Positions 37,825 to 45,770 of a stretch of DNA of 64,000 nucleotides are shown in pieces (positions within the stretch are counted from its first letter, which is position 1; every line of letters begins with the position of its first letter). The DNA comes from Salinibacter altiplanensis (GTDB taxonomy: Bacteria > Bacteroidota > Rhodothermia > Rhodothermales > Salinibacteraceae). Location: assembly GCF_002894645.1 (NCBI RefSeq), contig NZ_NCQY01000030.1:194302-258301 (forward strand), given 5' to 3'. Below the pieces are notes generated by a model, which was given only the letters and a program-made list of their open reading frames with translations, did not search any database and had not been told where the DNA came from. Both the position numbers and the translations under genes were made by a program.

Positions 37825-37872
37825 CGTAGTGCGTAAGGGGCTCTGACAGATGATTTTCAGTTACGCAATACG
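37825..37872. repeat. Hairpin-forming repeat between pbpC and the A2M gene
   Basis: CGTAGTGCGTAA (37825-37836) and TTACGCAATACG (37861-37872) are inverted copies with one mismatch, and ATACGCAATAC follows immediately. It lies in the 136-base pbpC-A2M gap and looks like a REP-type element or a regulatory hairpin in the transcript. Confidence 0.5.
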
Positions 37873-37888
37873 AAATACGCAATACTAC

Positions 37889-40432
37889 TCATGGAGAGCG
37901 AGCAGACACAGCGGATTGACTTCGAGTCTTCGAAGCCGAGACCACCCGAATCTCCACCGTCCGACTGCGCACCGCCTGCCCCTCGTGCCGCGCTCGCAGC
38001 TCGATGCGGTGCCGCCCCGGTTGGAGTCGCCACGAGGCGTGCCCCGCCCCGGACGCGTGGCGTTCCCCGTCCACAACCCAGTGCACGTCCCGGAAGGCAT
38101 CCGGCGTCGTGCCGTTCAGGGAGAGCTGCTGGTAGCGGTCGCGCAGCACCGGATCGACGTAGAAGAGTGCCCCGTCCGCCGGGTAGCGGATGTGAAGCCG
38201 GTCCGTGACGTGGAGGCTTCCCGCCGCCGCAGTCGGGAGCTCATGGGAAGCGCGGTGCGTGGATCTCGGCGGCAGGGGCACGTCGTGCTCGTGCATCCAG
38301 GCATGGTAGCGCTCAGGGTACACCGCATAGGTCTTCTGCTTGACGTGCTTCGGATCAGTGCCGGGGGCAGCGCGGTCGCCGGTCCGTTGATCAATGGCGA
38401 CGGTTCGGTGGACGGTGCAGGTGTCCGTCGGCACCGTGCCGGACAGGAAGAGCTCGCGGTGGGGCGCGGGACAGTGCGCGCCGGGCCGTTTGCCGCTGGC
38501 GGGGCACACCGTCGCGGATTTGATGCCGGGCGGTTGCTCGAAGTCGCCGCCGCTCCCCAGCACCCGCATGATGCTGTGGAAGAGCGGCGCGGCCCCCGCC
38601 ACCCCGCTCATCCGGTCCATCGGCGTCCCGTCGAAGTTGCCCGCCCACACGGCCACCGTGTGCCGCGGCGTGTAGCCCACCGTCCAGCTGTCGCGATAGT
38701 CTTTGGAAGTGCCCGTCTTGACCGCCACCGGAAACGGCAGCTCCAGCGGCCCACCGCGCCCAAAGCCCGGCGCCCGGGCGGCCGGATCGTCGAGGATGTC
38801 CGTAACCAAGTGCGCGACCGCCGGAGAAAGCCCCGTCTGCTGCGGCGCCGGAAGGTCGGGGTGCAGCCCGGAGACTACTTCCGCCCCAAAGAGCACTTCC
38901 TCGCTTTGCTCGGGGCGCTCCCTACGGTCGGGGCGCAGCCCAGAGACTACTTCCTCCCTACGGTCGGGGCGCAGCGTGTCGCCCGTAACGGTACGAGCCG
39001 AGCGCACGGCATGGACCGGCGGCAAGGTGCCCCCCCGCGCCAGCCCCGCGTAGGCCCGGGCCAGTTCGATCGGCTGCACCTCCCCGCTCCCCAGTGTAAG
39101 GCCGACGCCGTAGTGCGAGGGCGCACGATCGAGGGACGCGAAGCCGAAGTCGTGGAGCGTCTCCAGAATCGCCGCAGGGCTGAACTCCCGCGCCAGCCGC
39201 ACGGCGGGCACATTGAAGCTCGACGCCAGCGCCTCCCGGAGGGGCGTGGGGCCGTGGTAGGTCTCGTCGTAGTTTTCCGGCGTGAAAGCGCCGCTCGCCT
39301 CCGGCACGTTCAACTCAATGTCAGCCAGCACCGAGGCGGGCGTATAGCGGCGGGAGGCCAGCGCGTGGGCGTAGGTGAACGGCTTGAGCGCGCTCCCCGG
39401 CTGCCGCCGCATGCGGACCCCATCGTTCTGCCCCCCGTGCCGCTCGTCCCAGAAGTCGGCGCTGCCCACGTAGGCGCGGATCGCCCCGGTGCGATTGTCG
39501 AGCACCACCGCCGCCGCGTTGGTCAGGGTCTCCTGCCGGAACGTCTGCACGTGCCCCTCCACGAGATCGGCGACGGCCTGCTGGAGCGCCGGATCGATGG
39601 TGGTCCGAATCTCGGACAGCGGCGCCTCCGACTCGGGACGGCGGTGGCGGAGCACCCAGCGCGTGAGGTGCGGCGCGCGGAAAACGGACTCGGCATTGTG
39701 CAGGTCAAGGGGCACCGCGGCGAGGCGCTCGCGCTCGGCATGCGTAAGGAATCCGGCGTCTTGCATGGCACGGAGAACGTGATGCTGCCGCTGCTCGGCG
39801 CGCTCAGGGTAACGGAATGGATTGTAGCGGCTCGGGGCGCGGGGAAGGCCCACGAGATACGCGGCCTCGGCCGTCGTCAGGTCGCGGGCAGACTTCCCAA
39901 AGTAGCGCTGCGCAGCCGCCTCAATGCCGTGGAGACGGTTGCCGAACGAGACCCGGTTCAACCAGAGCGATAGGATTTCGCGCTTCGACCGCCACAGCTC
40001 CAGCCGGACGGCGAGGTGCATCTCCACGAGCTTGTTTGCGATCGTCGGCGGGGAATTTTCACGCAGTTGCTCCGCCACTTGCATCGTCACGGTAGACCCG
40101 CCGCTTACGATTCCGCCCTGTTGCATATTGCTCCAGAGCGCCCGCCCCAGCGCCACGGGGTCGACACCAGGATGCACGTAAAAGCGCCGGTCCTCAATCG
40201 CAATCAACGCGTCCGCGACGCTCTCTGGGAGCTCGCGCACCGACACCGTTTGGCTCCAGCCCTCCGGATGCACACTGCGGAGAAGAACCGGTCTTTGAGC
40301 AGTAACGTCCAGGCCCTGCCGCTGGGACTCGGGAGCCACGGGGGACGGAAGCGGCCAGAGCAAGGACAGAACCCCCGAAAAAAGCAGAAGAGCTGCTGCT
40401 CCCCAAACCGGGTGTTGACGAAGCAGGTGCAC
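37889..40432 (-). CDS. pbpC: Penicillin-binding protein 1C (bifunctional transglycosylase/transpeptidase)
   Basis: An 847-residue inner-membrane enzyme that polymerises and cross-links peptidoglycan. A membrane anchor (about 10-30) precedes the glycosyltransferase domain with E80-D81 in AIEDRRFYVHPGVD and GGSTVTMQ. The transpeptidase has S347-A-L-K350 in QPGSALKPF, the SFN triad and K572-TGTS. A C-terminal ~170-residue PBP1C-type domain (BiPBP_C-like, from about residue 680) is present. Between SFN and KTG, residues about 487-527 are an in-frame tandem repeat (RPDRRE units) that most homologues should not have. The gene is followed by the alpha-2-macroglobulin gene, the classical partner. Start ATG 40432 gives the membrane anchor. 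Confidence 0.95.
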   Translation of the reverse strand: MHLLRQHPVWGAAALLLFSGVLSLLWPLPSPVAPESQRQGLDVTAQRPVLLRSVHPEGWSQTVSVRELPESVADALIAIEDRRFYVHPGVDPVALGRALWSNMQQGGIVSGGSTVTMQVAEQLRENSPPTIANKLVEMHLAVRLELWRSKREILSLWLNRVSFGNRLHGIEAAAQRYFGKSARDLTTAEAAYLVGLPRAPSRYNPFRYPERAEQRQHHVLRAMQDAGFLTHAERERLAAVPLDLHNAESVFRAPHLTRWVLRHRRPESEAPLSEIRTTIDPALQQAVADLVEGHVQTFRQETLTNAAAVVLDNRTGAIRAYVGSADFWDERHGGQNDGVRMRRQPGSALKPFTYAHALASRRYTPASVLADIELNVPEASGAFTPENYDETYHGPTPLREALASSFNVPAVRLAREFSPAAILETLHDFGFASLDRAPSHYGVGLTLGSGEVQPIELARAYAGLARGGTLPPVHAVRSARTVTGDTLRPDRREEVVSGLRPDRRERPEQSEEVLFGAEVVSGLHPDLPAPQQTGLSPAVAHLVTDILDDPAARAPGFGRGGPLELPFPVAVKTGTSKDYRDSWTVGYTPRHTVAVWAGNFDGTPMDRMSGVAGAAPLFHSIMRVLGSGGDFEQPPGIKSATVCPASGKRPGAHCPAPHRELFLSGTVPTDTCTVHRTVAIDQRTGDRAAPGTDPKHVKQKTYAVYPERYHAWMHEHDVPLPPRSTHRASHELPTAAAGSLHVTDRLHIRYPADGALFYVDPVLRDRYQQLSLNGTTPDAFRDVHWVVDGERHASGAGHASWRLQPGRHRIELRARHEGQAVRSRTVEIRVVSASKTRSQSAVSARSP
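38854..38975. repeat. In-frame tandem repeat inside pbpC
   Basis: Three copies of GGTCGGGGYGCAGC start at 38854, 38926 and 38962, spaced 72 and 36 bases, with GAGACTACTTCC between them. A perfect 22-base repeat occurs at 38918-38939 and 38954-38975. All spacings are multiples of three, so the pbpC frame is kept and the protein gains a 12-residue repeat unit. Confidence 0.8.
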
Positions 40433-40566
40433 AAAACCAGAGAAGCAATCAGGAAGCCAAACGGAACGCGCTACGCTTCAAAGTAGCCAACAACATGTGG
40501 GATTGGAAGATGGATTGCGTTCTGGAAGTGTCTCAGGCGCATCCAAATCATCAGAGATGTTCCGAT

Positions 40567-41904
40567 TTATACACCAGGCCGGACGACCCCCACATGTACG
40601 TCCATCACATTCGTATGAGTCGGGCCTGTCCGGAGGAGTTGATCAATCGCGTCGAAGAGCGGATAGGAGTCGTTGTCTTCGAGGTGCATTTCTGGATTGC
40701 AGCTGGCAGCACGGGCCCGATCGGCTGTATCCGGGCTTGTCCAGGCGCCCGCTGCGTCCGTGGGGCCATCGATGCCGTCGGTGCCCCCGCTCAGAAGCAC
40801 TGTTGGCTGCGAGGCGTTTTCGAGGGCAAGCGCGCCCCCCAACGCCACCTCCTGATTGCGCCCTCCTTTTCCGTCCCCCGTGACGGTCACCGTGGGTTCA
40901 CCGCCCCACAGCCAACAGGTCGGGACATCGGACGCCCCCTGGAGCATGGTCTCCACGTGTGCCTTGCCGACCGACCGCGCCTCCCCTTCTACCTCCTCCA
41001 CGACACGTCGCACCTCGTATCCACGCGCCTCAGCCGCCTCCTGGGCCGCCGTAAGGGCTGTCTTGTTGGAGCCGAGGAGCATACTTTTCGTATGGTCGAA
41101 GCAATCCGCTTCCGGGCCGGGCGTCTCCGGACGGCGGCCGTGCGCCCCTGCACTGAGATGGGTGCGAACGGGCGTCGGCACCTCCGTCCACAGGTCATGG
41201 ACGTAGAGCACGTGCACTGCATCCTCGTACGTGGTCGGACTGGGAACGGTGGGTCCACTTGCAATAACAGACATATCGTTCCCGACGACATCGGAGACGA
41301 TGAGGCTTCCGACCTCGGCCGGGGCGGCCGCCCGCGCCAACTGCCCCCCGCCCATCTGCGTCAGGTGCTTGCGTACCGCATTCACCTGATGCACACTCGC
41401 GCCACTCCGGAGCAGAAGGTAGTAGGTCCGTGTCAAGTCCGGGAGCTCCAGATCGCCCGCCGGCAGCGTGCCGAGAGCCGTTCCGCCCCCCGATACCAAC
41501 ACCAGAAGCAACTCGTCGGCGCCCGCCGCTTCGGCCTGCTCTATGATGCGTCGGGCCCCACGCACCCCCGCCTGTGTCGGGAGCGGATGCCCCCCTTCCA
41601 CCACGGTCCCCACCGTAGGAGCCGGGCACGACGCCGGAAGGTGCTCCGGGTACCCCTCCGGCACGATGGCGTACCCGTCGGTCATGACGTCCCCGAGCAC
41701 CCGCTCGACTTTTCCCATCATCGCCATCGCGGCCTTTCCCAGTCCGACGACACGGATGCCATCGTAGTGGTCCAGCGGTCGGGGCGCCCACGCATCCGGG
41801 TCGGTCGAATCGAGCAGGCGGTCGGCCTGGACGCGGCGGACGGCCGCACGGAAAATGGCCTTTGCGTCCGTGACACTAGTGTCAAGAAGGCCCGGGGTTG
41901 GCAC
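40567..41904 (-). CDS. Glycerate 2-kinase (GckA/TtuD, MOFRL family)
   Basis: Phosphorylates D-glycerate to 2-phosphoglycerate. The family blocks are present: FRAAVRRVQADRLL at the start, VVGLGKAAMAMM (about 55-65), LVLVSGGGTALGTLPAG, VSDVVGNDMSVIASGPTVP and KGGRNQEVALGGALAL, with the MOFRL end SGGTDGIDGPTDAAGAW. Length from GTG 41904 is 445 residues, normal for the family. A longer frame to 42060 adds basic, protein-unlike sequence. The gene is divergent from the DUF3667 gene and 134 bases behind pbpC on the same strand, without an evident pathway link. Confidence 0.88.
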   Translation of the reverse strand: MPTPGLLDTSVTDAKAIFRAAVRRVQADRLLDSTDPDAWAPRPLDHYDGIRVVGLGKAAMAMMGKVERVLGDVMTDGYAIVPEGYPEHLPASCPAPTVGTVVEGGHPLPTQAGVRGARRIIEQAEAAGADELLLVLVSGGGTALGTLPAGDLELPDLTRTYYLLLRSGASVHQVNAVRKHLTQMGGGQLARAAAPAEVGSLIVSDVVGNDMSVIASGPTVPSPTTYEDAVHVLYVHDLWTEVPTPVRTHLSAGAHGRRPETPGPEADCFDHTKSMLLGSNKTALTAAQEAAEARGYEVRRVVEEVEGEARSVGKAHVETMLQGASDVPTCWLWGGEPTVTVTGDGKGGRNQEVALGGALALENASQPTVLLSGGTDGIDGPTDAAGAWTSPDTADRARAASCNPEMHLEDNDSYPLFDAIDQLLRTGPTHTNVMDVHVGVVRPGV

Positions 41905-42150
41905 GGTCGGTGGATCACTTTGAAGGAGAACATCGCGAGGTCGTACACGTCGCTGTCGCCGAAAGGGGTCCCGTCGGGCCTTCGTCGGCGGGGGACCGGC
42001 AGTAGAGTAGGGCCTGCTCCCCGTTTCGATCCTGCCCCCCGGCGCACACGGGGATCTCAATCACGGCTCTGCGATACAGGGCGCCAAGTCAGACCATCAT
42101 GCGCAGGACGTTGGCGCAGCGTGTACTGGATCTACTGGAGAGGGTCTCTC

Positions 42151-43161
42151 ATGTCCTCAATTCCGGATGACGACACCAGCACGACCAACTCGGATCCCTC
42201 AACCTCAGCCCCGCCGCCCGCGGCGCCTGAAGCCTGCGCCAACTGCGGACGGACCTTCATTGGCGACTATTGCCCCGGCTGCGGCCAGCGGGCAGAGCCG
42301 GCGCTCTCCATCCTCCACATCCTTGGGGGGTTCGTCCGAGAACTCGTCGACACGGAGCGGGGACTCTGGCGCACCTTCAGGGACCTTACCCTCCGTCCTG
42401 GCACAGCCGTGCAGGACTACCTGACCGGCACGCGCCGACCGTTCACGAGTCCGGGGCGGTACCTCCTAGTCGGCGCTCTCGTCATCACGGTCCTCGCGGC
42501 AACCCTAGAGGGGATCGGGGCCCCAACCTCAAACATCGGGCGGCTCGCTGTGATTGCTGCGAACGGTTTCAGCGACGGGGTTCAGGATCCAGGGGACACA
42601 GCATCATTCGAAGGAACTGCGTGGAACGCCGCCATTCAGGATCTCGAACAGTTCGGCGCGTACCCTGCGTTGGTGCTCATGCTGATCGCAGGACTCGTCG
42701 GGGTCCTCTACTGGGCCCTGTTCCGCCGAAGCATGACCTTTCCGGCCGAGGCCTTCGCCGTAGCGACGTACGCAACCGCCCACGCGGTTATCCTCTACCA
42801 GTCCACCGACTTCGTCTTCGAACTCCTTGTGCACTACGGCGCACTGGGGACTCAAGCCTCGCTCGTGTTCGAGCGGGCCTTATCAGTGGCGTTTCTCTTC
42901 GTGTATCCCGGTGTTCTTACGTATGGATGCTTTGGGGCAAGCGTGTGGAACGGCGTAAAGGGAAGCCTGGGGTTTTTGTGGGGGTACATCGAAGCCCCCC
43001 TGGTGGCCCTTGCGGGGCTGGCAGGGTACGCCGAGTGGCTGGCCTGGACGAATCCGGACACCTACTCCGGGGACGGACCGGGAGCCGCCATCGCCGGTGC
43101 CTTCTTCGCCGTTCTCCTTCTCGTGCACGGCCTCCTTGAGCTCTACGCTCGCTACCAGTAG
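42151..43161 (+). CDS. DUF3667 membrane protein with zinc ribbon
   Basis: A 336-residue integral membrane protein. An N-terminal Ser/Thr/Pro-rich tail is followed by a zinc ribbon CANC...CPGC (C29, C32, C41, C44), then a conserved amphipathic segment (LSILHILGGFVRELVDTERG) and about five hydrophobic helices (near 103-123, 168-188, 195-215, 235-260 and 300-325). This is the DUF3667 layout, common in Bacteroidota and without a known function. The ATG at 42151 is preferred because the frame upstream is the antisense of the glycerate kinase gene. It points towards thiE on the same strand, but with a gap of about 120 bases that contains an 11-base tandem repeat (43180-43201). Confidence 0.85.
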   Translation: MSSIPDDDTSTTNSDPSTSAPPPAAPEACANCGRTFIGDYCPGCGQRAEPALSILHILGGFVRELVDTERGLWRTFRDLTLRPGTAVQDYLTGTRRPFTSPGRYLLVGALVITVLAATLEGIGAPTSNIGRLAVIAANGFSDGVQDPGDTASFEGTAWNAAIQDLEQFGAYPALVLMLIAGLVGVLYWALFRRSMTFPAEAFAVATYATAHAVILYQSTDFVFELLVHYGALGTQASLVFERALSVAFLFVYPGVLTYGCFGASVWNGVKGSLGFLWGYIEAPLVALAGLAGYAEWLAWTNPDTYSGDGPGAAIAGAFFAVLLLVHGLLELYARYQ

Positions 43162-43284
43162 GGCAGCGTCCAGGACAATTTATCGTCGGGTTATCGTCGG
43201 GCCCACCGGTCGGCCCGCAGTTCGGGGTGCCGCGGAACCGCCTCGGAGTTGAAAAGTGAAGGCGTCGCACGTTGTATTTTTGAG

Positions 43285-43983
43285 ATGCGCGCCCAAGTCA
43301 TGGAGGATCCCTCACCCAACGGAGAGTCTACCACCGCCGACTCCTCAGTCGGCCGCCTGCACGTGCTCACCGACTTTCATCTTCAACAGGACCGGTCTCA
43401 TGCCGAGTTGGCCCGGCTTGCCATTCGGGGCGGGGCCGACACCATTCAGTTCCGGCAGAAGCACGGCGGCATCCGAAACCAGCTTCTGGAGGCACGAGAG
43501 GTGGCCGCCGTGTGTGCCGACGCCTCCACGCCCCTTCTGATCGACGACCACCTCGACATCGTGCAGGCCACGGACGCCGACGGGGTGCACCTCGGGCAGG
43601 AGGACTTTCCGGTCGACGCGGCCCGCTCGGTGCTGGGCCCCGACCTTCTCATCGGCGGCACGGCCAGCAAGCCCCACCAGGCAGCGGAGGCCTACGAACT
43701 GGGGGCCGACTACATCGGCTTCGGGCCCGTCTTTCCTACGACCTCGAAGCGCAACCCAAAGTCCGTAAAGGGCCCCGACGGCCTGGCCGATGCGTGCGAA
43801 GCAGTTCCCATCCCCGTCATCGCGATTGGGGGCATCACCCACGACCGGGTGAGGAGCGTCTTGGACGCAGGCGCCCACGGCGTGGCCGTTCTGTCCGCCG
43901 TCTGCACCGCCCGCAACCCCAAGCAGGCGACGGCCCGCTTCCGGGCCGCCATCGACGGCGTGCTCCGCGAGACGGACGCGTGA
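43285..43983 (+). CDS. thiE: Thiamine-phosphate synthase
   Basis: Joins HMP-pyrophosphate and thiazole phosphate to make thiamine phosphate. The TIM-barrel motifs of ThiE are intact: TIQFRQKHG, a DDH-x-D site, GVHLGQEDFP, the ELGADYIGFGPVFPTTSK diphosphate loop and VIAIGGI. A start at ATG 43285 gives 232 residues; ATG 43300 is equally good, and an ATG at 43249 would add a doubtful leader. No TPP riboswitch signature (such as CTGAGA) is seen in the 120 bases upstream. The gene ends one base before the end of hemD on the opposite strand. Other thiamine genes are not in the window. Confidence 0.92.
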   Translation: MRAQVMEDPSPNGESTTADSSVGRLHVLTDFHLQQDRSHAELARLAIRGGADTIQFRQKHGGIRNQLLEAREVAAVCADASTPLLIDDHLDIVQATDADGVHLGQEDFPVDAARSVLGPDLLIGGTASKPHQAAEAYELGADYIGFGPVFPTTSKRNPKSVKGPDGLADACEAVPIPVIAIGGITHDRVRSVLDAGAHGVAVLSAVCTARNPKQATARFRAAIDGVLRETDA

Positions 43984-43984
43984 C

Positions 43985-44728
43985 TCAGGAGGGCGGCCCC
44001 GCTGCCGCCCGGAGGGCCGCCACGAGTCCGTTCGGGGACGGTGTGTCCGCCACCGCCTCGACGACGTGTCCCTCGGCCTCCAGGGCCCCCGCCGTGGTCG
44101 GCCCGATGGCCGCGACCCGATAGTCCTGCACGTCCGCATCCGCCGCCTGGCGCACTGCGTCCAGGCCCGACGGGCTGAAAAAGACAAGCCACGCTTCCTG
44201 CTTCGGGGCTGGCAGGCCCAGGTCGGCCCGAATGTGCGTCTCGTACACCACCACCTCCTCAAACGGAACCGCCGCGGCCCGGAGGGCCTCTGAGAGCGTG
44301 TCCCGCCGTCGATTCCCGGAAAGGAAGAGCAGGGGCGCGTCCGGAGCCTCGTTCGTGATGCGCGCCGCAAGGGCCTCTGCGGTCCCCGTATCGGCCCCAC
44401 GAGGACGAAGACCGATGGAGCGAAGGCGTTCGGCAGTTTTCGGCCCCACCGTGTACGCCCTACGTCCCGCCCATCGCTGCGCGAGGGGGGCATGGTCGGA
44501 AAACACGCGGGCAAGAGCCGTCACGGCGCGTGGGCTAGTGACGAGAAGCGCCGCGTGCCGGTCCGCCGACTCCAAGTGAGTTCGGAGCTGCGCCTGTTGG
44601 GGAAACGCGAAAGCGAGTACAGGCTTGCAGACCGCCCGCAGCCCCGCCTCACGACAGGCAGCACGGTACCGGTCCGGCGCCTCCGCGTCCGCGGACCGGA
44701 GCAGCACGACGTCGGGAGGGACACCCAT
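43985..44728 (-). CDS. hemD: Uroporphyrinogen-III synthase
   Basis: Closes and inverts hydroxymethylbilane to uroporphyrinogen III in haem and sirohaem biosynthesis. The 247-residue protein has the two-lobed HemD pattern: LLVTSPRAVTALARVF and AYTVGPKTAERLRSIGL in the first part, LLFLSGNRRRDTLSEAL with VVVYETH in the middle, and VFFSPSGLDAVRQAA and VAAIGPTTAGALEAEGH at the end. HemD is poorly conserved, so the context matters: hemC and hemA lie upstream on the same strand, and an IS element inserted between hemC and hemD now separates it from them by about 1 kb. It probably depends on an IS-borne or local promoter, or on read-through. Confidence 0.88.
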   Translation of the reverse strand: MGVPPDVVLLRSADAEAPDRYRAACREAGLRAVCKPVLAFAFPQQAQLRTHLESADRHAALLVTSPRAVTALARVFSDHAPLAQRWAGRRAYTVGPKTAERLRSIGLRPRGADTGTAEALAARITNEAPDAPLLFLSGNRRRDTLSEALRAAAVPFEEVVVYETHIRADLGLPAPKQEAWLVFFSPSGLDAVRQAADADVQDYRVAAIGPTTAGALEAEGHVVEAVADTPSPNGLVAALRAAAGPPS

Positions 44729-44772
44729 GGCAAACAGTGGATTCCCAGAGGGTCAGGAAGCCTCAAGCGCTC

Positions 44773-45770
44773 ACTCAATCCGAGTCGCGGGTTGAGAAGC
44801 GGAGATGACCGTCGGAGTGATCGATTCATAGGATGGAGTAGCCGCTCGATCCTTGAACCGATCCGCTCCAACGGTCGATGAAAAACATAAAAACCAATGA
44901 TCTCGAAACCCACCTGCTCGAATGCTACCTGTTCATCGACGACTATTTGCAGTCTCACCCGAATGTGGCCGGATGGCGCCGCTCGAACAACGATGATCCG
45001 GATTTCACCGACGCCGAGGTAATCGTAATTGCTCTGATGCAGGGATACTTTCGCACCGATACGCTGAAACGCACCTACGAGTTGGTCGCGGCCAATGCCG
45101 AGAAGACCTTTCCCGACCGCGCCGGATACAAGCAATGGATTCGTCGCCTGCAGCGGCTGCCTGACCAGGTCGGGCGGTTGGCCAGGGCGGCTGCGCTGCG
45201 CGGGCTCGCCGGTGGGGGGCGGAAGCTCTATGCGGCAGACTCGCTGCCGATTCCCCTCTGCGACCCAGCCCGTTACGGCCGAGCCCGCCTGCTGGGGAAG
45301 GACGGAGCGAAGTTCGGGGTAAATGCATCGGGAGACTGGTTTTACGGATTCAAGATCCACGCACTCATTCATCAGCCGACCCAGATTGTAATCACCGCGA
45401 TGCTCCTTCCAGGCAACCGAAGCGACCAAGTCGCCGCCCGCGCTCTAGCCAGATCGACGAGCGGAGGAGTCCTTCTGGCCGACGAGGGCTATCGGGGAGC
45501 CGATCTCTTCGATTGGCTTTACGAGGAGGCACAAGTGCTTCGGGTGATGCCGTCAGACGACCCTGATGAGGGCCACTCGGCCGTCAGTCAGTCCAGGCAA
45601 CAGGCCGAGAGTAGTTTTTCGGGCCTCTGGCGCCGATTCTGCGATCGGGTCTACGCTCGGTCCTGGCACGGCCTCTGGACCAGTCTGCTACTGAAGGTGC
45701 TCCATTTCAATCTGAAGCGAGCTGACATTGCGTCTCCACCAGTCGATTCAACCCGCGACTGAGATTCACT
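44773..45770 (+). mobile_element. IS982-like insertion sequence
   Basis: A transposase gene is enclosed by terminal inverted repeats. The left end (44773-44795) and the right end (45748-45770, read on the minus strand) share AxTxAATC followed by a perfect 13-base core AGTCGCGGGTTGA. The outermost bases may extend a few positions further (to about 44767 and 45776). No target-site duplication could be fixed with confidence, although CTCA occurs on both flanks. It separates hemC from hemD, and its right end touches the hemC stop codon. Confidence 0.85.
44878..45762 (+). CDS. IS982-like DDE transposase
   Basis: A 294-residue transposase. The DDE catalytic triad can be placed as D121 (AADSLPIPLC), D202 (LADEGYRG) and E244 (RQQAESSFSGLWRRF), and the segment GDWFYGFKIHALIHQPTQI matches the strand before the second Asp in the IS982 family. 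The length is normal and no stop or frameshift is seen, so the element may still be active. The gene stands on the strand opposite to the hem genes it interrupts. Confidence 0.88.
   Translation: MKNIKTNDLETHLLECYLFIDDYLQSHPNVAGWRRSNNDDPDFTDAEVIVIALMQGYFRTDTLKRTYELVAANAEKTFPDRAGYKQWIRRLQRLPDQVGRLARAAALRGLAGGGRKLYAADSLPIPLCDPARYGRARLLGKDGAKFGVNASGDWFYGFKIHALIHQPTQIVITAMLLPGNRSDQVAARALARSTSGGVLLADEGYRGADLFDWLYEEAQVLRVMPSDDPDEGHSAVSQSRQQAESSFSGLWRRFCDRVYARSWHGLWTSLLLKVLHFNLKRADIASPPVDSTRD

Noticed and set aside
37850..39973. 707-codon plus-strand frame
   Set aside because: Antisense of pbpC; the minus-strand gene has clear glycosyltransferase and transpeptidase motifs.
41905..42060. N-terminal extension of the glycerate kinase
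   Set aside because: The extra ~52 codons are basic and low-complexity (PPPTKARRDPFRRQRRVR) and not part of the family; GTG 41904 gives the usual length.
40495..42150. Upstream extension of the DUF3667 frame by 552 codons
   Set aside because: The extension lies antisense to the glycerate kinase gene. DUF3667 starts naturally at ATG 42151 just before its zinc ribbon.
43162..43284. TPP riboswitch before thiE
   Set aside because: No CTGAGA-type or other conserved TPP-aptamer segment is visible in the 120 bases upstream.
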